NCBI RefSeq assembly: GCF_016126015.1
Contig: NZ_JAEFDB010000001.1
Location: forward strand, 248,001-312,000
Length of the DNA stretch: 64,000 bases
Source: Capnocytophaga periodontitidis
GTDB taxonomy: Bacteria > Bacteroidota > Bacteroidia > Flavobacteriales > Flavobacteriaceae
Direction of reading: 5' to 3'
Shown: in pieces, positions 53,099 to 62,358 of the stretch
Numbering within the stretch: the stretch's first letter is position 1
Layout: the number at the start of each line of letters is the position of its first letter
Notes under the pieces: model-generated
Databases searched by the model: none
Seen by the model: only the letters and a program-made list of their open reading frames with translations
What the model was told of the DNA's origin: nothing
Position numbers and translations under genes: made by a program

Positions 53099-53643
53099 AG
53101 AAAATGACCTTATTAGCCCCTTTGTTAGCCTTATTCTCTTGCAAAAGTTCCCCAGAAGAGCGAAAAGCCACCGAAGCCTTTCCCTTGCAATCCTTATTTA
53201 CTTATGAGTATTGTGGAGAAAAGGATGGTTTTCAGTATTTCTTATTAGGCAACCAATGGGAGCGTAAAGTGTTCAAAATAAAAAGCTCAGAAATACACAT
53301 TGATCCTCAATATGCTTTTTACGCTGATCCCTCTTTTGAGCCTAAAATACCTATTACCCCCGTTGAACAAGAAAGAGTCTTTGCCGAAATCCCTATGAAT
53401 GGACAAAAACTCTATTTGTATAAGGGAGATATCGTACTGCGTTATTTCCTTAGCTGTTCTGACCTACACAAAAAAGCTACAGACCTCCCTACTTATCTCT
53501 ATGATGAAATAAGTCAGCAGGAAGCTGAGGCACACCAAGAAGAACGTGCCTACTATATAGGTTATTACAAAGAGGAGCTACTCATTCGTTACCAAAAAAT
53601 ATATAGGGGAGAGATGTTAATAGAGAAAGAAATAGAATATTAA
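53095..53643 (+). CDS. Small lipoprotein of unknown function
   Basis: 182 residues. A lipoprotein signal is visible (MKKMTLLAPLLALFSCKSSP, lipidated Cys16). The mature part is beta-rich, with YEYCGEKDGFQYFLLGN and a C-terminal YRGEMLIEKEIEY. No family is recognised. It overlaps the LRR gene by 4 bases and is the last of the bshA-led set; rpsF begins about 120 bases later with its own promoter. Confidence 0.65.
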   Translation: MKKMTLLAPLLALFSCKSSPEERKATEAFPLQSLFTYEYCGEKDGFQYFLLGNQWERKVFKIKSSEIHIDPQYAFYADPSFEPKIPITPVEQERVFAEIPMNGQKLYLYKGDIVLRYFLSCSDLHKKATDLPTYLYDEISQQEAEAHQEERAYYIGYYKEELLIRYQKIYRGEMLIEKEIEY

Positions 53644-53721
53644 TATATTTATTATCAGTTAATTAATTTGATTTGTTGCAAAAAAAAATGTATTTTATTT
53701 TGTTACTTCAAATAAATATAC

Positions 53722-53729
53722 TACTTTTG
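53722..53729 (+). promoter_or_regulatory. -7 promoter element of rpsF-rpsR-rplI
   Basis: TACTTTTG followed by CGCCCTG lies 37 bases before the rpsF ATG. The leader is only about 30 bases, too short for a large S6:S18-binding RNA structure. Confidence 0.7.
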
Positions 53730-53766
53730 CGCCCTGAATTAAAAATCATTTAATCATTTTATTTTT

Positions 53767-54108
53767 ATGAATCAATACGAAACTGTTTTCATTTTGAATC
53801 CCGTTTTATCTGAAACACAGATAAAGGAAGCAGTAGAAAAGTTTGAAAATTTTCTTACTTCAAGGGGGGCAGAATTTGTAGCAAAAGAGAATTGGGGCTT
53901 GAAAAAATTAGCTTACCCAATCCAAAACAAAAAAAGTGGATTTTATCACCTCTTTGAATTTAAAGTAGCTGGTGAAGTAATCGACGCTTTCGAATTGGAA
54001 TTCCGTCGTGACGAACGTGTTATGCGTTACCTCACTGTGAAATTAGACAAGCACGCCATCGAGTGGGCTGAAAAAAGAAGAGCTAAGTTAAACACTAAAA
54101 AAGCGTAA
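53767..54108 (+). CDS. rpsF: 30S ribosomal protein bS6
   Basis: Small-subunit protein that pairs with bS18. The 113 residues start [19 protein letters not shown] and include [24 protein letters not shown] and [15 protein letters not shown], all typical of bS6. It is the first gene of the rpsF-rpsR-rplI operon, with 4 bases to rpsR and no single-strand-binding-protein gene between. Confidence 0.98.
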   Translation: MNQYETVFILNPVLSETQIKEAVEKFENFLTSRGAEFVAKENWGLKKLAYPIQNKKSGFYHLFEFKVAGEVIDAFELEFRRDERVMRYLTVKLDKHAIEWAEKRRAKLNTKKA

Positions 54109-54112
54109 GAAA

Positions 54113-54391
54113 ATGGCAGTAGAACAAAAAAAAGGAGATATCAAATACCTCACTCCACTAAACATCGACACTTCTAAACAAAAGAAATATTGTCGCTTTA
54201 AAAAATCAGGTATTAAATACATTGATTACAAAGATGCTGACTTCCTCTTGAAGTTTGTGAACGAACAAGGTAAATTGCTACCTCGTCGCCTTACTGGTAC
54301 TTCATTGAAGTTCCAACGCAAAGTGGCTATCGCTGTGAAAAGAGCTCGCCACTTAGCTTTAATGCCTTATGTAGCCGATTTATTAAAATAA
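54113..54391 (+). CDS. rpsR: 30S ribosomal protein bS18
   Basis: 92 residues, with an N-terminal extension and the conserved core [39 protein letters not shown]. It has no zinc Cys set. It lies between rpsF and rplI with short gaps. Confidence 0.98.
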   Translation: MAVEQKKGDIKYLTPLNIDTSKQKKYCRFKKSGIKYIDYKDADFLLKFVNEQGKLLPRRLTGTSLKFQRKVAIAVKRARHLALMPYVADLLK

Positions 54392-54409
54392 TAACAAGGA
54401 GTAGAAACT

Positions 54410-54937
54410 ATGGAAATTATACTTAAACAAGACGTACATAATTTAGGTTTTAAAGACGATGTCGTTACTGTAAAAAATGGCTATGGTCGTAATTACCTCA
54501 TTCCGCAAGGATTCGCAATTTTAGCTACTCCCTCAGCAAAAAAGGTATTAGCTGAAAACTTAAAACAAAAAGCTTATAAAGAGCAACACATCATCGAAGA
54601 AGCTAAGAAAACTGCTAAAGCTCTTGCTAACTTGGCAGTGAAAATTGTAGCCAAAGTAGGTGCAGGTGATAAACTCTTCGGTTCTGTTAATCACGCTGAT
54701 GTTGCTCAAGAATTAGCTAAAGCTGGTCACGATATCGATAAAAAATTTATCTCTATCGCAGGTAACACTATCAAACGTACAGGTAAATACAGCGCTGCTA
54801 TCCGTTTACACCGTGAAGTAATCGTTGATTTCCCATTCGAAATTGTAGCAGAAGTAGCCAAAGTTGAAGCTAAACCTGCTGAAAAAGTGGAGGAACCTAA
54901 AACTGAGTCTCCAGCTGAGCAATCTGCTGAAAACTAA
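54410..54937 (+). CDS. rplI: 50S ribosomal protein bL9
   Basis: 175 residues. The N-terminal domain begins MEIILKQDVHNLGFKDDVVTVKNGYGRNYLIPQGFA, followed by the long connecting helix and the C-terminal domain (VGAGDKLFGSVNHADVAQEL). An additional Ala/Pro/Glu-rich tail (about 150-175, ending SPAEQSAEN) goes beyond the usual 149 residues of E. coli bL9. Last gene of the operon. Confidence 0.98.
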   Translation: MEIILKQDVHNLGFKDDVVTVKNGYGRNYLIPQGFAILATPSAKKVLAENLKQKAYKEQHIIEEAKKTAKALANLAVKIVAKVGAGDKLFGSVNHADVAQELAKAGHDIDKKFISIAGNTIKRTGKYSAAIRLHREVIVDFPFEIVAEVAKVEAKPAEKVEEPKTESPAEQSAEN

Positions 54938-54978
54938 TAAATTATAAGTAGTAAATAGTTCATATCAATTATAATTTT

Positions 54979-55022
54979 TGATACCTATTAAAGACGTGAA
55001 ATCTTTGGTAGGTATTTTTTTT
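54979..55022 (+). terminator. Terminator after rplI
   Basis: A nested inverted repeat (ATACCTA with TAGGTAT, inner AAAGA with TCTTT) followed by T8. Confidence 0.8.
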
Positions 55023-55055
55023 ACAAATATATTTTTTTTTCTCAAAAATAATATA

Positions 55056-55063
55056 TACCTTTG
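55056..55063 (+). promoter_or_regulatory. -7 promoter element of the 906-residue protein gene
   Basis: TACCTTTG followed by CCTCG lies 29 bases before the ATG at 55093. Confidence 0.65.
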
Positions 55064-55092
55064 CCTCGTTTTTTAGCAAGTTTCTTATTACA

Positions 55093-57813
55093 ATGGAATC
55101 AAAAATTAATACAGTCGGCCTAACTATATGGGGCTACAAACAAGGTTGTAAAGTATTAGCTTCTCAAGGAGTTAATTTTCAACTTAAAGAGGTTAAAGAT
55201 AGATTAAAAGACCTTAGTGCTTTTATTCGTATCCACACTCCTCGTGTAGATTTCTACACACTTCAATTTACGCAAAACTACAAAATATACACCCAGTACC
55301 GTTCTTCTCGTGAAGTAAATGGTCAAACAGGAGTGTATATTGCTATATCGTTGTATGTTCCTCACACTTTGCAATGGCGTGGAATACGACAAGTACTCAA
55401 CTTATTGATGGATATGTACTTCGCTGAACATATCAATTACGAGAATGGTGCGCCTTTGCTCAACGAAAAAGAAGATATCTTCCCTTATTTCAATCTCCTA
55501 CGTGGCTATGAAAAACAACTTACTGAAGAACTTCAGCCTAAGCCTTGTACTTTAGAAATGCCATATACTCCTAAAATTTTTCCTTATAGTGATATTTATG
55601 AAGTAGATAAGTATTTCAATATGCCTTATCGCCCAGAGTTCGATAATATTCAGGACGTTGTTTTCTTGAGAAAAGAATTTGTAGAGAATCCTCGTGCTTA
55701 TAGTATAGAACTTTTCTTTCCTGAATATAGAACTCAGCAAAATACAACTGCAACTACTAATAATAGTGGTACATCTCACTTTACTATTGCCGACAAGAGA
55801 ATCAAAGTTCTGGCTTTTATGAGAAATGGTAGAGATGTGAGTACTACTTATGAAAGCGAGATTTTCTCTGATGATGATACTATAGAGTTACTCCTCGAGA
55901 AGTCTAAGTATTACCAAATGTTCTCCTATAACGATACCGTTAAGAAAGCAATCAAAAAAGGATATATCAAGCGTACTAATAATAGTTATAGCTTAGAATT
56001 TATTCCTTTTGTAGAAAAGGAAACCAAACTCTATGTAGAAACTCCTCAGTACGACTTCCAAAAATACATCACTTTCTTGTCTTTAGAAAGTGGTAGTTTC
56101 AAGATAAAACCTCATAGTGATAGCAAAGGCTTTTATTTCCTTTTCAAAGGTGATGAGGCTCAAAAAATATTTAATATTAGCTATAATGGCATTGTCTTTA
56201 GAAGTAATTATGTAGTGGATGAGAGAATCCCTCTCACTATACCTTTTGAGCAATATCACTTTACAGTCGTTTCTAATAAAATAGTAGCTGTAGCATTGAA
56301 AATCAACGGGATTGTGTTTAGCACTTCTTTGCGTAGTGATTCGCCTATAGAGATAGTTCTCCCTGAACACTTATATCACTTTGAGTTTGAAAATCAGGAA
56401 ACTAAAAGAGTGATAAGTATCTCTAAAAGTGGTGAAATAAACTATGAAATCGAGGGTAATGTACACAATCCTCAAATGCTTGCTTCCGAAAGTCCTAGAG
56501 CAAAAAATCAACTTGCTGTGATAAATAACAGCTTAGCTACTGTGGGTGACAATAAAAATGAACCTATACACAAATCTCGCTTCTTCTGGCTCAAAATAGC
56601 ATCTATAGTGGTGTTTGTTTTGGCATTAGTGGGAATAGGTTATTGGTTTATTTTCCCTATGCTTAAAGACCCTACCAAGGCATACATTGCTTTCAAATCG
56701 GAAAGCAAAATCGAAGATATCCATTTCTTAACAAACATAGACGAACATAATTATGAAATTGATAGTACTTACATTCGTCTCAAAAAAGGCTTACCTGAAA
56801 CTGAAACTAAATTGGTAATTACTTTTGCTGAAGAAGGAAAAGATACTGTTGTGTTCAATAAAGAACAACTTGCTAAATTAGCTACAATGGTACAGGAAGG
56901 CAATAAAGATACTCTTAAAATTGATGTAGTATCTCCAGCTCGTTTCTTCCTTGCTGAAGTGCAGAATTGGAAAAGTACTCATGCCGACCCTAAAGGAACT
57001 CTTTTCTTAGCCGAAGCAAAAAAACGCAATTACCTCACCGAAAAATTGCGCCCTGAATTTGAAAAAGCTGTATGGGAAAATTTCTTAAAAGATTTTGATT
57101 ATTCTGCCTACAATAGTGAGCAAGTTGATAGCCTTTTACGCCCTTATTTAAGAGGTGGAGCTTCCGAGTTGAAATCTTATCAAAAAGATTTAGAACAGAT
57201 TATTTCTCAAACTAAAATTCGTGAAAGTCAGGAGGATAATGTGGTAGAAATAGCTACTCCTGCACCTGAACCTACAAGAGAACCTAAACCTGTTGCAGCT
57301 CCTAAAAATAATCCTGAACCTAAGAATACTCCCCCTGTCGAAAGAACTACTACAACTATAGTAGAAAAAACTGATGGTAAAACTGTAGTGAGACACATCA
57401 GAACAGGTGCAAGGCCTCAAGCTACAAATGTAAGCCTTACCGAAGAGTTTATTGCTGATTTGAAACGTTTCAACTCTCCATCTTGCTCTGAAAGTGTGGT
57501 AGATAAGGTAAAAATCAATGCAAAACGCCTAAGCAATAGTGACTGGGAAGTGGTATCTTACGATTTTAACCAAAATAAAAACGAAATCGAAGAACGTGTC
57601 AAACAATACGTAGCTTTCTTTACAGCTGTAAGAACAGGAGGTAGTATTGATAATCTTAAACCTCCTTATTTTGGTGGACAATCAAATATTATTTATTTCC
57701 TTAAAAAAGGAAATAATTTCGATATTGTAAAAGGAAAAGCAAATCTAAAAACTTTTACCGATATTCGTCAAGCGATTATCAATACAGGCGTAGATCCTAA
57801 ATCAATACGATAA
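55093..57813 (+). CDS. Unrecognised 906-residue single-span membrane protein
   Basis: I do not recognise this protein. A large N-terminal region (1-490) is soluble and begins KINTVGLTIWGYKQGCKVLA. One membrane helix is near 497-520 (IASIVVFVLALVGIGYWFIF), preceded by positive residues, so the N-terminus should be cytoplasmic and the rest periplasmic. The outer part includes a beta-rich region, then a Pro/Glu/Thr linker (about 715-760) and a compact C-terminal domain (about 785-906, EEFIADLKRFNSPSCSES to QAIINTGVDPKS). A small NfeD-like membrane-protein gene follows after 23 bases, so the two likely work together. Confidence 0.75.
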   Translation: MESKINTVGLTIWGYKQGCKVLASQGVNFQLKEVKDRLKDLSAFIRIHTPRVDFYTLQFTQNYKIYTQYRSSREVNGQTGVYIAISLYVPHTLQWRGIRQVLNLLMDMYFAEHINYENGAPLLNEKEDIFPYFNLLRGYEKQLTEELQPKPCTLEMPYTPKIFPYSDIYEVDKYFNMPYRPEFDNIQDVVFLRKEFVENPRAYSIELFFPEYRTQQNTTATTNNSGTSHFTIADKRIKVLAFMRNGRDVSTTYESEIFSDDDTIELLLEKSKYYQMFSYNDTVKKAIKKGYIKRTNNSYSLEFIPFVEKETKLYVETPQYDFQKYITFLSLESGSFKIKPHSDSKGFYFLFKGDEAQKIFNISYNGIVFRSNYVVDERIPLTIPFEQYHFTVVSNKIVAVALKINGIVFSTSLRSDSPIEIVLPEHLYHFEFENQETKRVISISKSGEINYEIEGNVHNPQMLASESPRAKNQLAVINNSLATVGDNKNEPIHKSRFFWLKIASIVVFVLALVGIGYWFIFPMLKDPTKAYIAFKSESKIEDIHFLTNIDEHNYEIDSTYIRLKKGLPETETKLVITFAEEGKDTVVFNKEQLAKLATMVQEGNKDTLKIDVVSPARFFLAEVQNWKSTHADPKGTLFLAEAKKRNYLTEKLRPEFEKAVWENFLKDFDYSAYNSEQVDSLLRPYLRGGASELKSYQKDLEQIISQTKIRESQEDNVVEIATPAPEPTREPKPVAAPKNNPEPKNTPPVERTTTTIVEKTDGKTVVRHIRTGARPQATNVSLTEEFIADLKRFNSPSCSESVVDKVKINAKRLSNSDWEVVSYDFNQNKNEIEERVKQYVAFFTAVRTGGSIDNLKPPYFGGQSNIIYFLKKGNNFDIVKGKANLKTFTDIRQAIINTGVDPKSIR

Positions 57814-57836
57814 ATAACCATAAAAAACAATATACT

Positions 57837-58403
57837 ATGTTAGAAGTTTTCAATAACCTTGATACTCTTTTAAAAGGATTTTGGATGATAGCAATTCCTA
57901 CTTCAGTGATTTTTATCATTCAAATGATTCTTACATTCATAGGAAGTGACGCCTCCGATGGTACTTCTGCCGATTTTGACGGTGATCTCAACGGAGGCGA
58001 CACACCTTTCCAGCTTTTCTCTTTCCGCAATTTGATTAACTTCTTGTTAGGATTTAGCTGGACTGGTATTTCATTTTATAAAATTATACACAATCAGCTC
58101 TTATTCATAGCTTTAGCTACTATAGTAGGAGCTTTGTTTGTATATCTCTTCTTCCTTATTATCAGAGCTCTGATGAAACTTTCAGAAGATAATACTTTCA
58201 AATTCTCTGAAACCATAGGCAAAACTGCCGAGGTCTATATCCCTATTCCTGAATACAAACAGGGAAGAGGCAAAGTAACCATTAGTGTGCGCGGTACTAT
58301 ACACGAATTAGATGCTATGACCACCGGTGAACGCCTCCCTTCTAACACCATCGTGAAAATAATTTCTGTAGATGATACTGTTTTATTTGTAGAACGATTG
58401 TAA
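57837..58403 (+). CDS. NfeD-like membrane protein with C-terminal OB-fold
   Basis: 188 residues. Membrane helices near 15-35, 65-90 and 95-115 flank a Gly/Asp-rich loop (DASDGTSADFDGDLNGGD), and a C-terminal domain (about 125-188, GKTAEVYIPIPEYKQGRGKVTISVRG) resembles the OB-fold of NfeD/YqiJ-like proteins. Such proteins usually pair with flotillin/SPFH partners; none is in view. Here the partner by gene order is the 906-residue protein. A downstream AsmA-family gene has its own promoter. Confidence 0.7.
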   Translation: MLEVFNNLDTLLKGFWMIAIPTSVIFIIQMILTFIGSDASDGTSADFDGDLNGGDTPFQLFSFRNLINFLLGFSWTGISFYKIIHNQLLFIALATIVGALFVYLFFLIIRALMKLSEDNTFKFSETIGKTAEVYIPIPEYKQGRGKVTISVRGTIHELDAMTTGERLPSNTIVKIISVDDTVLFVERL

Positions 58404-58421
58404 CAATTCAAAATTATTTTG

Positions 58422-58429
58422 TACCTTTG
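58422..58429 (+). promoter_or_regulatory. -7 promoter element of the AsmA-family gene
   Basis: TACCTTTG lies 28 bases before the ATG at 58458. Confidence 0.65.
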
Positions 58430-58457
58430 CCCTCTATAAAACATAATCATAAACACA

Positions 58458-61136
58458 ATGAAAATAGCTAAAAAAATACTGAAATGGGGAGGTATCTCAC
58501 TTTTACTCCTCATTATTGCAATGCTTGCTATCCCTTTTTTCTTTAAAGATACTATTAAAGAAAAGGTGATTGAGATGGCAAATGAAAACTTAAAGGCGAA
58601 CATCGGATTGCAAGATGTTGATATTAGTTTGTTTAAGAACTTTCCTAAGGCACGCGTTACTCTCAACAATTTTGTATTAGTAAATAAAGAGCCTTTTGTA
58701 GGCGATACCCTTTTTGCTGCTAAACATATTGATGTAACTTTGAGTATCAAAGATTTATTAGCGGGTAACTACAATTTGTTAGGAGCTAATGTAAAAGATG
58801 CTTCTGTATACATCCACCTCAATAAAGAAGGAGCTGGTAACTTTGATATCGCTATCCCTTCCGATAAACCTGAAGAAGAATCTGCCCCTATTAAACTTGA
58901 TATTCAACAATACAACATCGAGAATTTGAAATTCACTTTCAAAATGGATGATGGTAACCTATTTATGGAAGTAGCCGACATCTACCATAGCGGAAAAGGT
59001 AACTTTGCTGAAGAAGTATTAGATTTAGATACACAAACAAAAGCCAATGTAACTTTTGCAATGGATAAAAGTACTTTTATGAAACAAGTACCCATTACAC
59101 TTCAAGCTATTTTAGGTATCGACCTAAAAAATCAAAAGTACACTTTCAAACAAAATAAAGCTACCATAAATCGCTTAGATTTAGTATTTGATGGTTTTAT
59201 TCAACTGTTAGAGGAAGGACAACATTACGACCTTACTTTTAGCACCCCTACTAATTCATTTCAAAACTTCTTAGCTCTTATCCCTGAAGAGTATGCTAAA
59301 AGTATTGAAAATGTAAAAACTACAGGTAATCTCACACTCAAAGGCTTTGCTAAGGGAGATATGGTAGGTGATAAAATCCCTACTTTTGGTCTTGAAATGT
59401 ATGCTGATAATGCTTCTTTCAAATATCCAAACCTCCCTAAAACAGTGCGTGATATCACTATCGACCTCAAAGTGAATAATGCTACAGGTATTACTAATGA
59501 TACCAAAGTAAACCTCAATAAATTTACAATGAGTATCGACCAAGACCACTTCTCAGCCCGTGCCAATGTGAGCAATATGGTAGTAAATCCATTTGTTGAT
59601 TTAGCGATAAAAGGTACTATCAATTTGGCTAACTTATCACAAGCTTATCCTATTTCGTTGGATAAGAAGTTCTCCGGTATTCTTCGTGCCGATATCGCTA
59701 CACAGTTGGATATGAAATCAGTAGAAACTAAAAACTACCAAAATATCAAAGCGCAGGGTAATTTGTCGCTTTCTCAATTTGTATACGCAGGCGAAGAGTT
59801 TGTAAAACCTTTCCATATCGATAATTTGAATGTAGCATTTAGTCCTTCACACATTGGGCTGTCTCAATTCGATGCCCGTACGGGTGAAACCGATTTGCAT
59901 CTCACAGGAACAATCGATAATCTATATGGTTTTGCTTTCAGAAAAGAAATCCTCAAAGGAAACTTTAACCTTTCTTCTAACAAATTGGTGGTAAATGATT
60001 TTATGCAACCTGCTACTGCCGAAACAGCAACTCCTAAACAAGAAACTAAAGAAGCTCCTAAAACAACTGCTAAAGCTCCTGCTCAATCAGCTATAAAAGT
60101 ACCCGCTTTCTTAGATTGTGCACTTACTGCCAAAGCTAATACGGTGTTATACGACAATTTAAAATTAAGCAACGTATCAGGTAAGCTAATTATAAAAGAC
60201 CAAAAAGTGGCTTTAGAAAACTTAAAATCAGATATTTTTGGAGGGAATATAGCACTTACAGGTGATGTGTCTACCAAAGAAAAAATACCTACCTTTGACG
60301 TAGACTTGAACCTCAATCGCCTTAACATATCCGATGCTTTTACACAAATTACTATGCTCGAAAAGATAGCTCCTATTGCAAAAGCCGTACAAGGAAAAGT
60401 GAATACAGTTATCAATGTAAAAGGTAATTTGAAAAACGATTTAACTCCTGAAATTAACAGTATCTCTGGCGACCTATTTGCCGCGCTTATAGACTCTAAG
60501 ATTGACAGCCACGGTTCTCCTCTACTCTCAGCCTTAGATAGTCAGTTTACAGGATTAAATTTAGCCAATCTCAACCTGAAAGATGTAAAAGCAGCGGTTG
60601 ATTTTGAGGATGGAAAAGTAAAAATTAAACCTTTTACTATCAAATATAAAGATGTAGCCATAGAAGTAGCAGGTTCTCACGGATTTGACCAGCAGATGAA
60701 TTATAAGCTCACTTTCAATGTTCCTCCTCAAATGTTAGGTAAAGAGGCTGAAGGTTTGTTGTCAAAACTCACTCCTGAAAATCAGAAAAAAATAACCAAC
60801 TTGCCTGTGGTAGCAACCGTAGGTGGAACTTTCAAAAAACCTCAAGTAAGCACTGATGCCAAAACCGTAGTAAAAGATTTGGCTACCCAAATAGCTAAAA
60901 ACCAAATTAACAACCTTACCGCTAAAGGCACCGACGCTTTACAAAAGGCTTTAGGAGGTAAAACCAGTTCAGGTACAGCAGGCGAAATCACAAAAACTGT
61001 TGGTGGACTGATGAAAAACAGAGATAGCACAATGACTAAAGTGAAAGAAAAAGCCAAAGAAGAGGCTAAAAAGGAAGCTAAAAAACAATTAGGTAACTTC
61101 CTTAAAGGCTTAGGAGGAAAAAATGAAGGCGAATAA
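58458..61136 (+). CDS. AsmA-family protein
   Basis: 892 residues. An N-terminal membrane helix (about 12-30, [17 protein letters not shown]) is followed by a long beta-rich periplasmic region of the AsmA/TamB type ([21 protein letters not shown], a C-terminal region with [22 protein letters not shown] and [18 protein letters not shown]). A helical, Lys-rich C-terminus (about 850-892) ends the protein. AsmA-like proteins bridge inner and outer membranes and are linked to phospholipid transport. gpmA follows 23 bases later and may be cotranscribed. Confidence 0.92.
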   Translation: MKIAKKILKWGGISLLLLIIAMLAIPFFFKDTIKEKVIEMANENLKANIGLQDVDISLFKNFPKARVTLNNFVLVNKEPFVGDTLFAAKHIDVTLSIKDLLAGNYNLLGANVKDASVYIHLNKEGAGNFDIAIPSDKPEEESAPIKLDIQQYNIENLKFTFKMDDGNLFMEVADIYHSGKGNFAEEVLDLDTQTKANVTFAMDKSTFMKQVPITLQAILGIDLKNQKYTFKQNKATINRLDLVFDGFIQLLEEGQHYDLTFSTPTNSFQNFLALIPEEYAKSIENVKTTGNLTLKGFAKGDMVGDKIPTFGLEMYADNASFKYPNLPKTVRDITIDLKVNNATGITNDTKVNLNKFTMSIDQDHFSARANVSNMVVNPFVDLAIKGTINLANLSQAYPISLDKKFSGILRADIATQLDMKSVETKNYQNIKAQGNLSLSQFVYAGEEFVKPFHIDNLNVAFSPSHIGLSQFDARTGETDLHLTGTIDNLYGFAFRKEILKGNFNLSSNKLVVNDFMQPATAETATPKQETKEAPKTTAKAPAQSAIKVPAFLDCALTAKANTVLYDNLKLSNVSGKLIIKDQKVALENLKSDIFGGNIALTGDVSTKEKIPTFDVDLNLNRLNISDAFTQITMLEKIAPIAKAVQGKVNTVINVKGNLKNDLTPEINSISGDLFAALIDSKIDSHGSPLLSALDSQFTGLNLANLNLKDVKAAVDFEDGKVKIKPFTIKYKDVAIEVAGSHGFDQQMNYKLTFNVPPQMLGKEAEGLLSKLTPENQKKITNLPVVATVGGTFKKPQVSTDAKTVVKDLATQIAKNQINNLTAKGTDALQKALGGKTSSGTAGEITKTVGGLMKNRDSTMTKVKEKAKEEAKKEAKKQLGNFLKGLGGKNEGE

Positions 61137-61159
61137 AAACAAAATTAATTGAATTATAT

Positions 61160-61906
61160 ATGTATAAAGTAGTACTTTTACGCCACGGACAAAGTGAATG
61201 GAACAAGCTCAACCTATTCACAGGGTGGCAAGATGTAGATTTAACTGAGCAAGGAGTACAAGAAGCTCGTGAAGCAGGACGTGTTATGAAAGAAGAAGGT
61301 TTCAAATTCGATGTTGCCTACACATCTGTACTTAAAAGAGCTATCAAAACCTTGAACAATGCTTTAGAAGCAATGGGTGATCTTTGGGTACCTACTCACA
61401 AAAGCTGGAGACTCAACGAGAAAAGTTATGGAGCATTACAAGGCTTAAACAAAGCTGAAACAGCTGCTAAATATGGTGAAGACCAAGTACTTTTATGGCG
61501 TCGCTCTTACGATGTACGTCCTCCATTTATCGAAGAATCCGACGAACGTCACCCTTCACACGACCGTCGTTACAACTCACTTACTAAAGAGGAAAAAACT
61601 CCCGGAGAGAGCCTTAAAGATTGCTATGATCGTATGTTGCCTATATGGTTCAACGAGATAGCTCCTGACATCAAAGCTGGTAAAAGTGTGATCATTGCAG
61701 CTCACGGTAATAGTTTGCGCTCATTAGTTCAATACCTTGATGGACTTTCTGAGGATGAAATCCTTAAACTTAACATCCCTACAGGGGTACCTTTGGTGTA
61801 TGAACTTGATGCTAACTTAAAACCTATCAAACACTATTACTTAGGTGACCAAGAAGCAATTGCAGCTGCTATTAACAGCGTTGCAAATCAAGGAAAATCA
61901 AAATAG
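61160..61906 (+). CDS. gpmA: 2,3-bisphosphoglycerate-dependent phosphoglycerate mutase
   Basis: Glycolytic enzyme interconverting 3- and 2-phosphoglycerate. The 248 residues have the phosphohistidine motif [11 protein letters not shown] (His near 9), [35 protein letters not shown] and the second catalytic His in [12 protein letters not shown] near 183. A terminator follows at once. Confidence 0.97.
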   Translation: MYKVVLLRHGQSEWNKLNLFTGWQDVDLTEQGVQEAREAGRVMKEEGFKFDVAYTSVLKRAIKTLNNALEAMGDLWVPTHKSWRLNEKSYGALQGLNKAETAAKYGEDQVLLWRRSYDVRPPFIEESDERHPSHDRRYNSLTKEEKTPGESLKDCYDRMLPIWFNEIAPDIKAGKSVIIAAHGNSLRSLVQYLDGLSEDEILKLNIPTGVPLVYELDANLKPIKHYYLGDQEAIAAAINSVANQGKSK

Positions 61907-61918
61907 TATTTGTTTTTA

Positions 61919-61964
61919 TAAAAAATACCTCCAAGAAATTTTATCCTTTCTGGAGGTATTTTTG
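61919..61964 (+). terminator. Terminator after gpmA
   Basis: AAATACCTCCA pairs perfectly with TGGAGGTATTT around a 16-base loop, with a following T-run. Confidence 0.87.
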
Positions 61965-62086
61965 TCCTCTATAAAATGAGTATATTCCACAACTTGAACC
62001 TTAAAAATATCTAAATGAATGTTCCAGACTATAAAATATTCCTCACTTTTTTCTATTCAATGTGTTTGTAATTCAAAAATAATAAT

Positions 62087-62094
62087 TATTTTTG
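62087..62094 (+). promoter_or_regulatory. -7 promoter element of speA
   Basis: TATTTTTG followed by CACTC; a TGTTTG -33-type element lies about 20 bases upstream. Confidence 0.6.
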
Positions 62095-62164
62095 CACTCA
62101 AATAGTAATATACTATTTCTGAAGTATAAGATAATTTAATTACTAAAACCTTTGGTCGTTGAAA

Positions 62165-62263
62165 ATGAACATTTTATTTTTAAGTTATTTTCACTCTGCA
62201 CGCACTCATTCTCTACAAATTAAATTTAAGGCTAAAAGTAGTCTTTCACCACTTCGTATTTGA
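62165..62263 (+). CDS. Possible 32-residue leader peptide of speA
   Basis: An ATG-initiated frame of 32 codons inside the speA leader encodes a basic peptide beginning MNILFLSYFHSARTH and ending SLSPLRI, with two Arg and several Lys codons. It ends 95 bases before speA. A peptide of this size in front of an arginine decarboxylase could sense translation speed, but a frame of this length can arise by chance. Confidence 0.3.
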   Translation: MNILFLSYFHSARTHSLQIKFKAKSSLSPLRI

Positions 62264-62287
62264 ATCAGGTGTAGTTAGGTAATAAAT

Positions 62288-62324
62288 AGGTAACAAATTA
62301 AGGTTACCTCAAATGTTTTTTACT
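62288..62324 (+). promoter_or_regulatory. Hairpin in the speA leader, possible attenuator
   Basis: AGGTAAC pairs with GTTACCT around an 8-base loop, and TTTTTT follows after about seven bases. The arrangement is close to, but not a canonical, intrinsic terminator. Confidence 0.35.
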
Positions 62325-62358
62325 AAAAATTACTCATTATTTAATTTACACTGTACAA

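Larger units (their letters stand above)
61966..62358 (+). other. Intergenic region and long 5' leader of speA
   Basis: 393 bases without an annotated gene. The -7 element TATTTTTG at 62087-62094 places the transcript start near 62100, leaving a leader of about 255 bases before the speA ATG. Within it are a 32-codon reading frame (62165-62263) and a hairpin (62288-62309) with a T-run downstream. This is unusually long for the window and suggests cis-regulation. The part from 61966 to 62086 shows nothing I can support. Confidence 0.6.

Noticed and set aside
59261-59623. Antisense frames within the AsmA-family gene
   Set aside because: They are shadows of a strongly supported long gene and have no promoter or family features.
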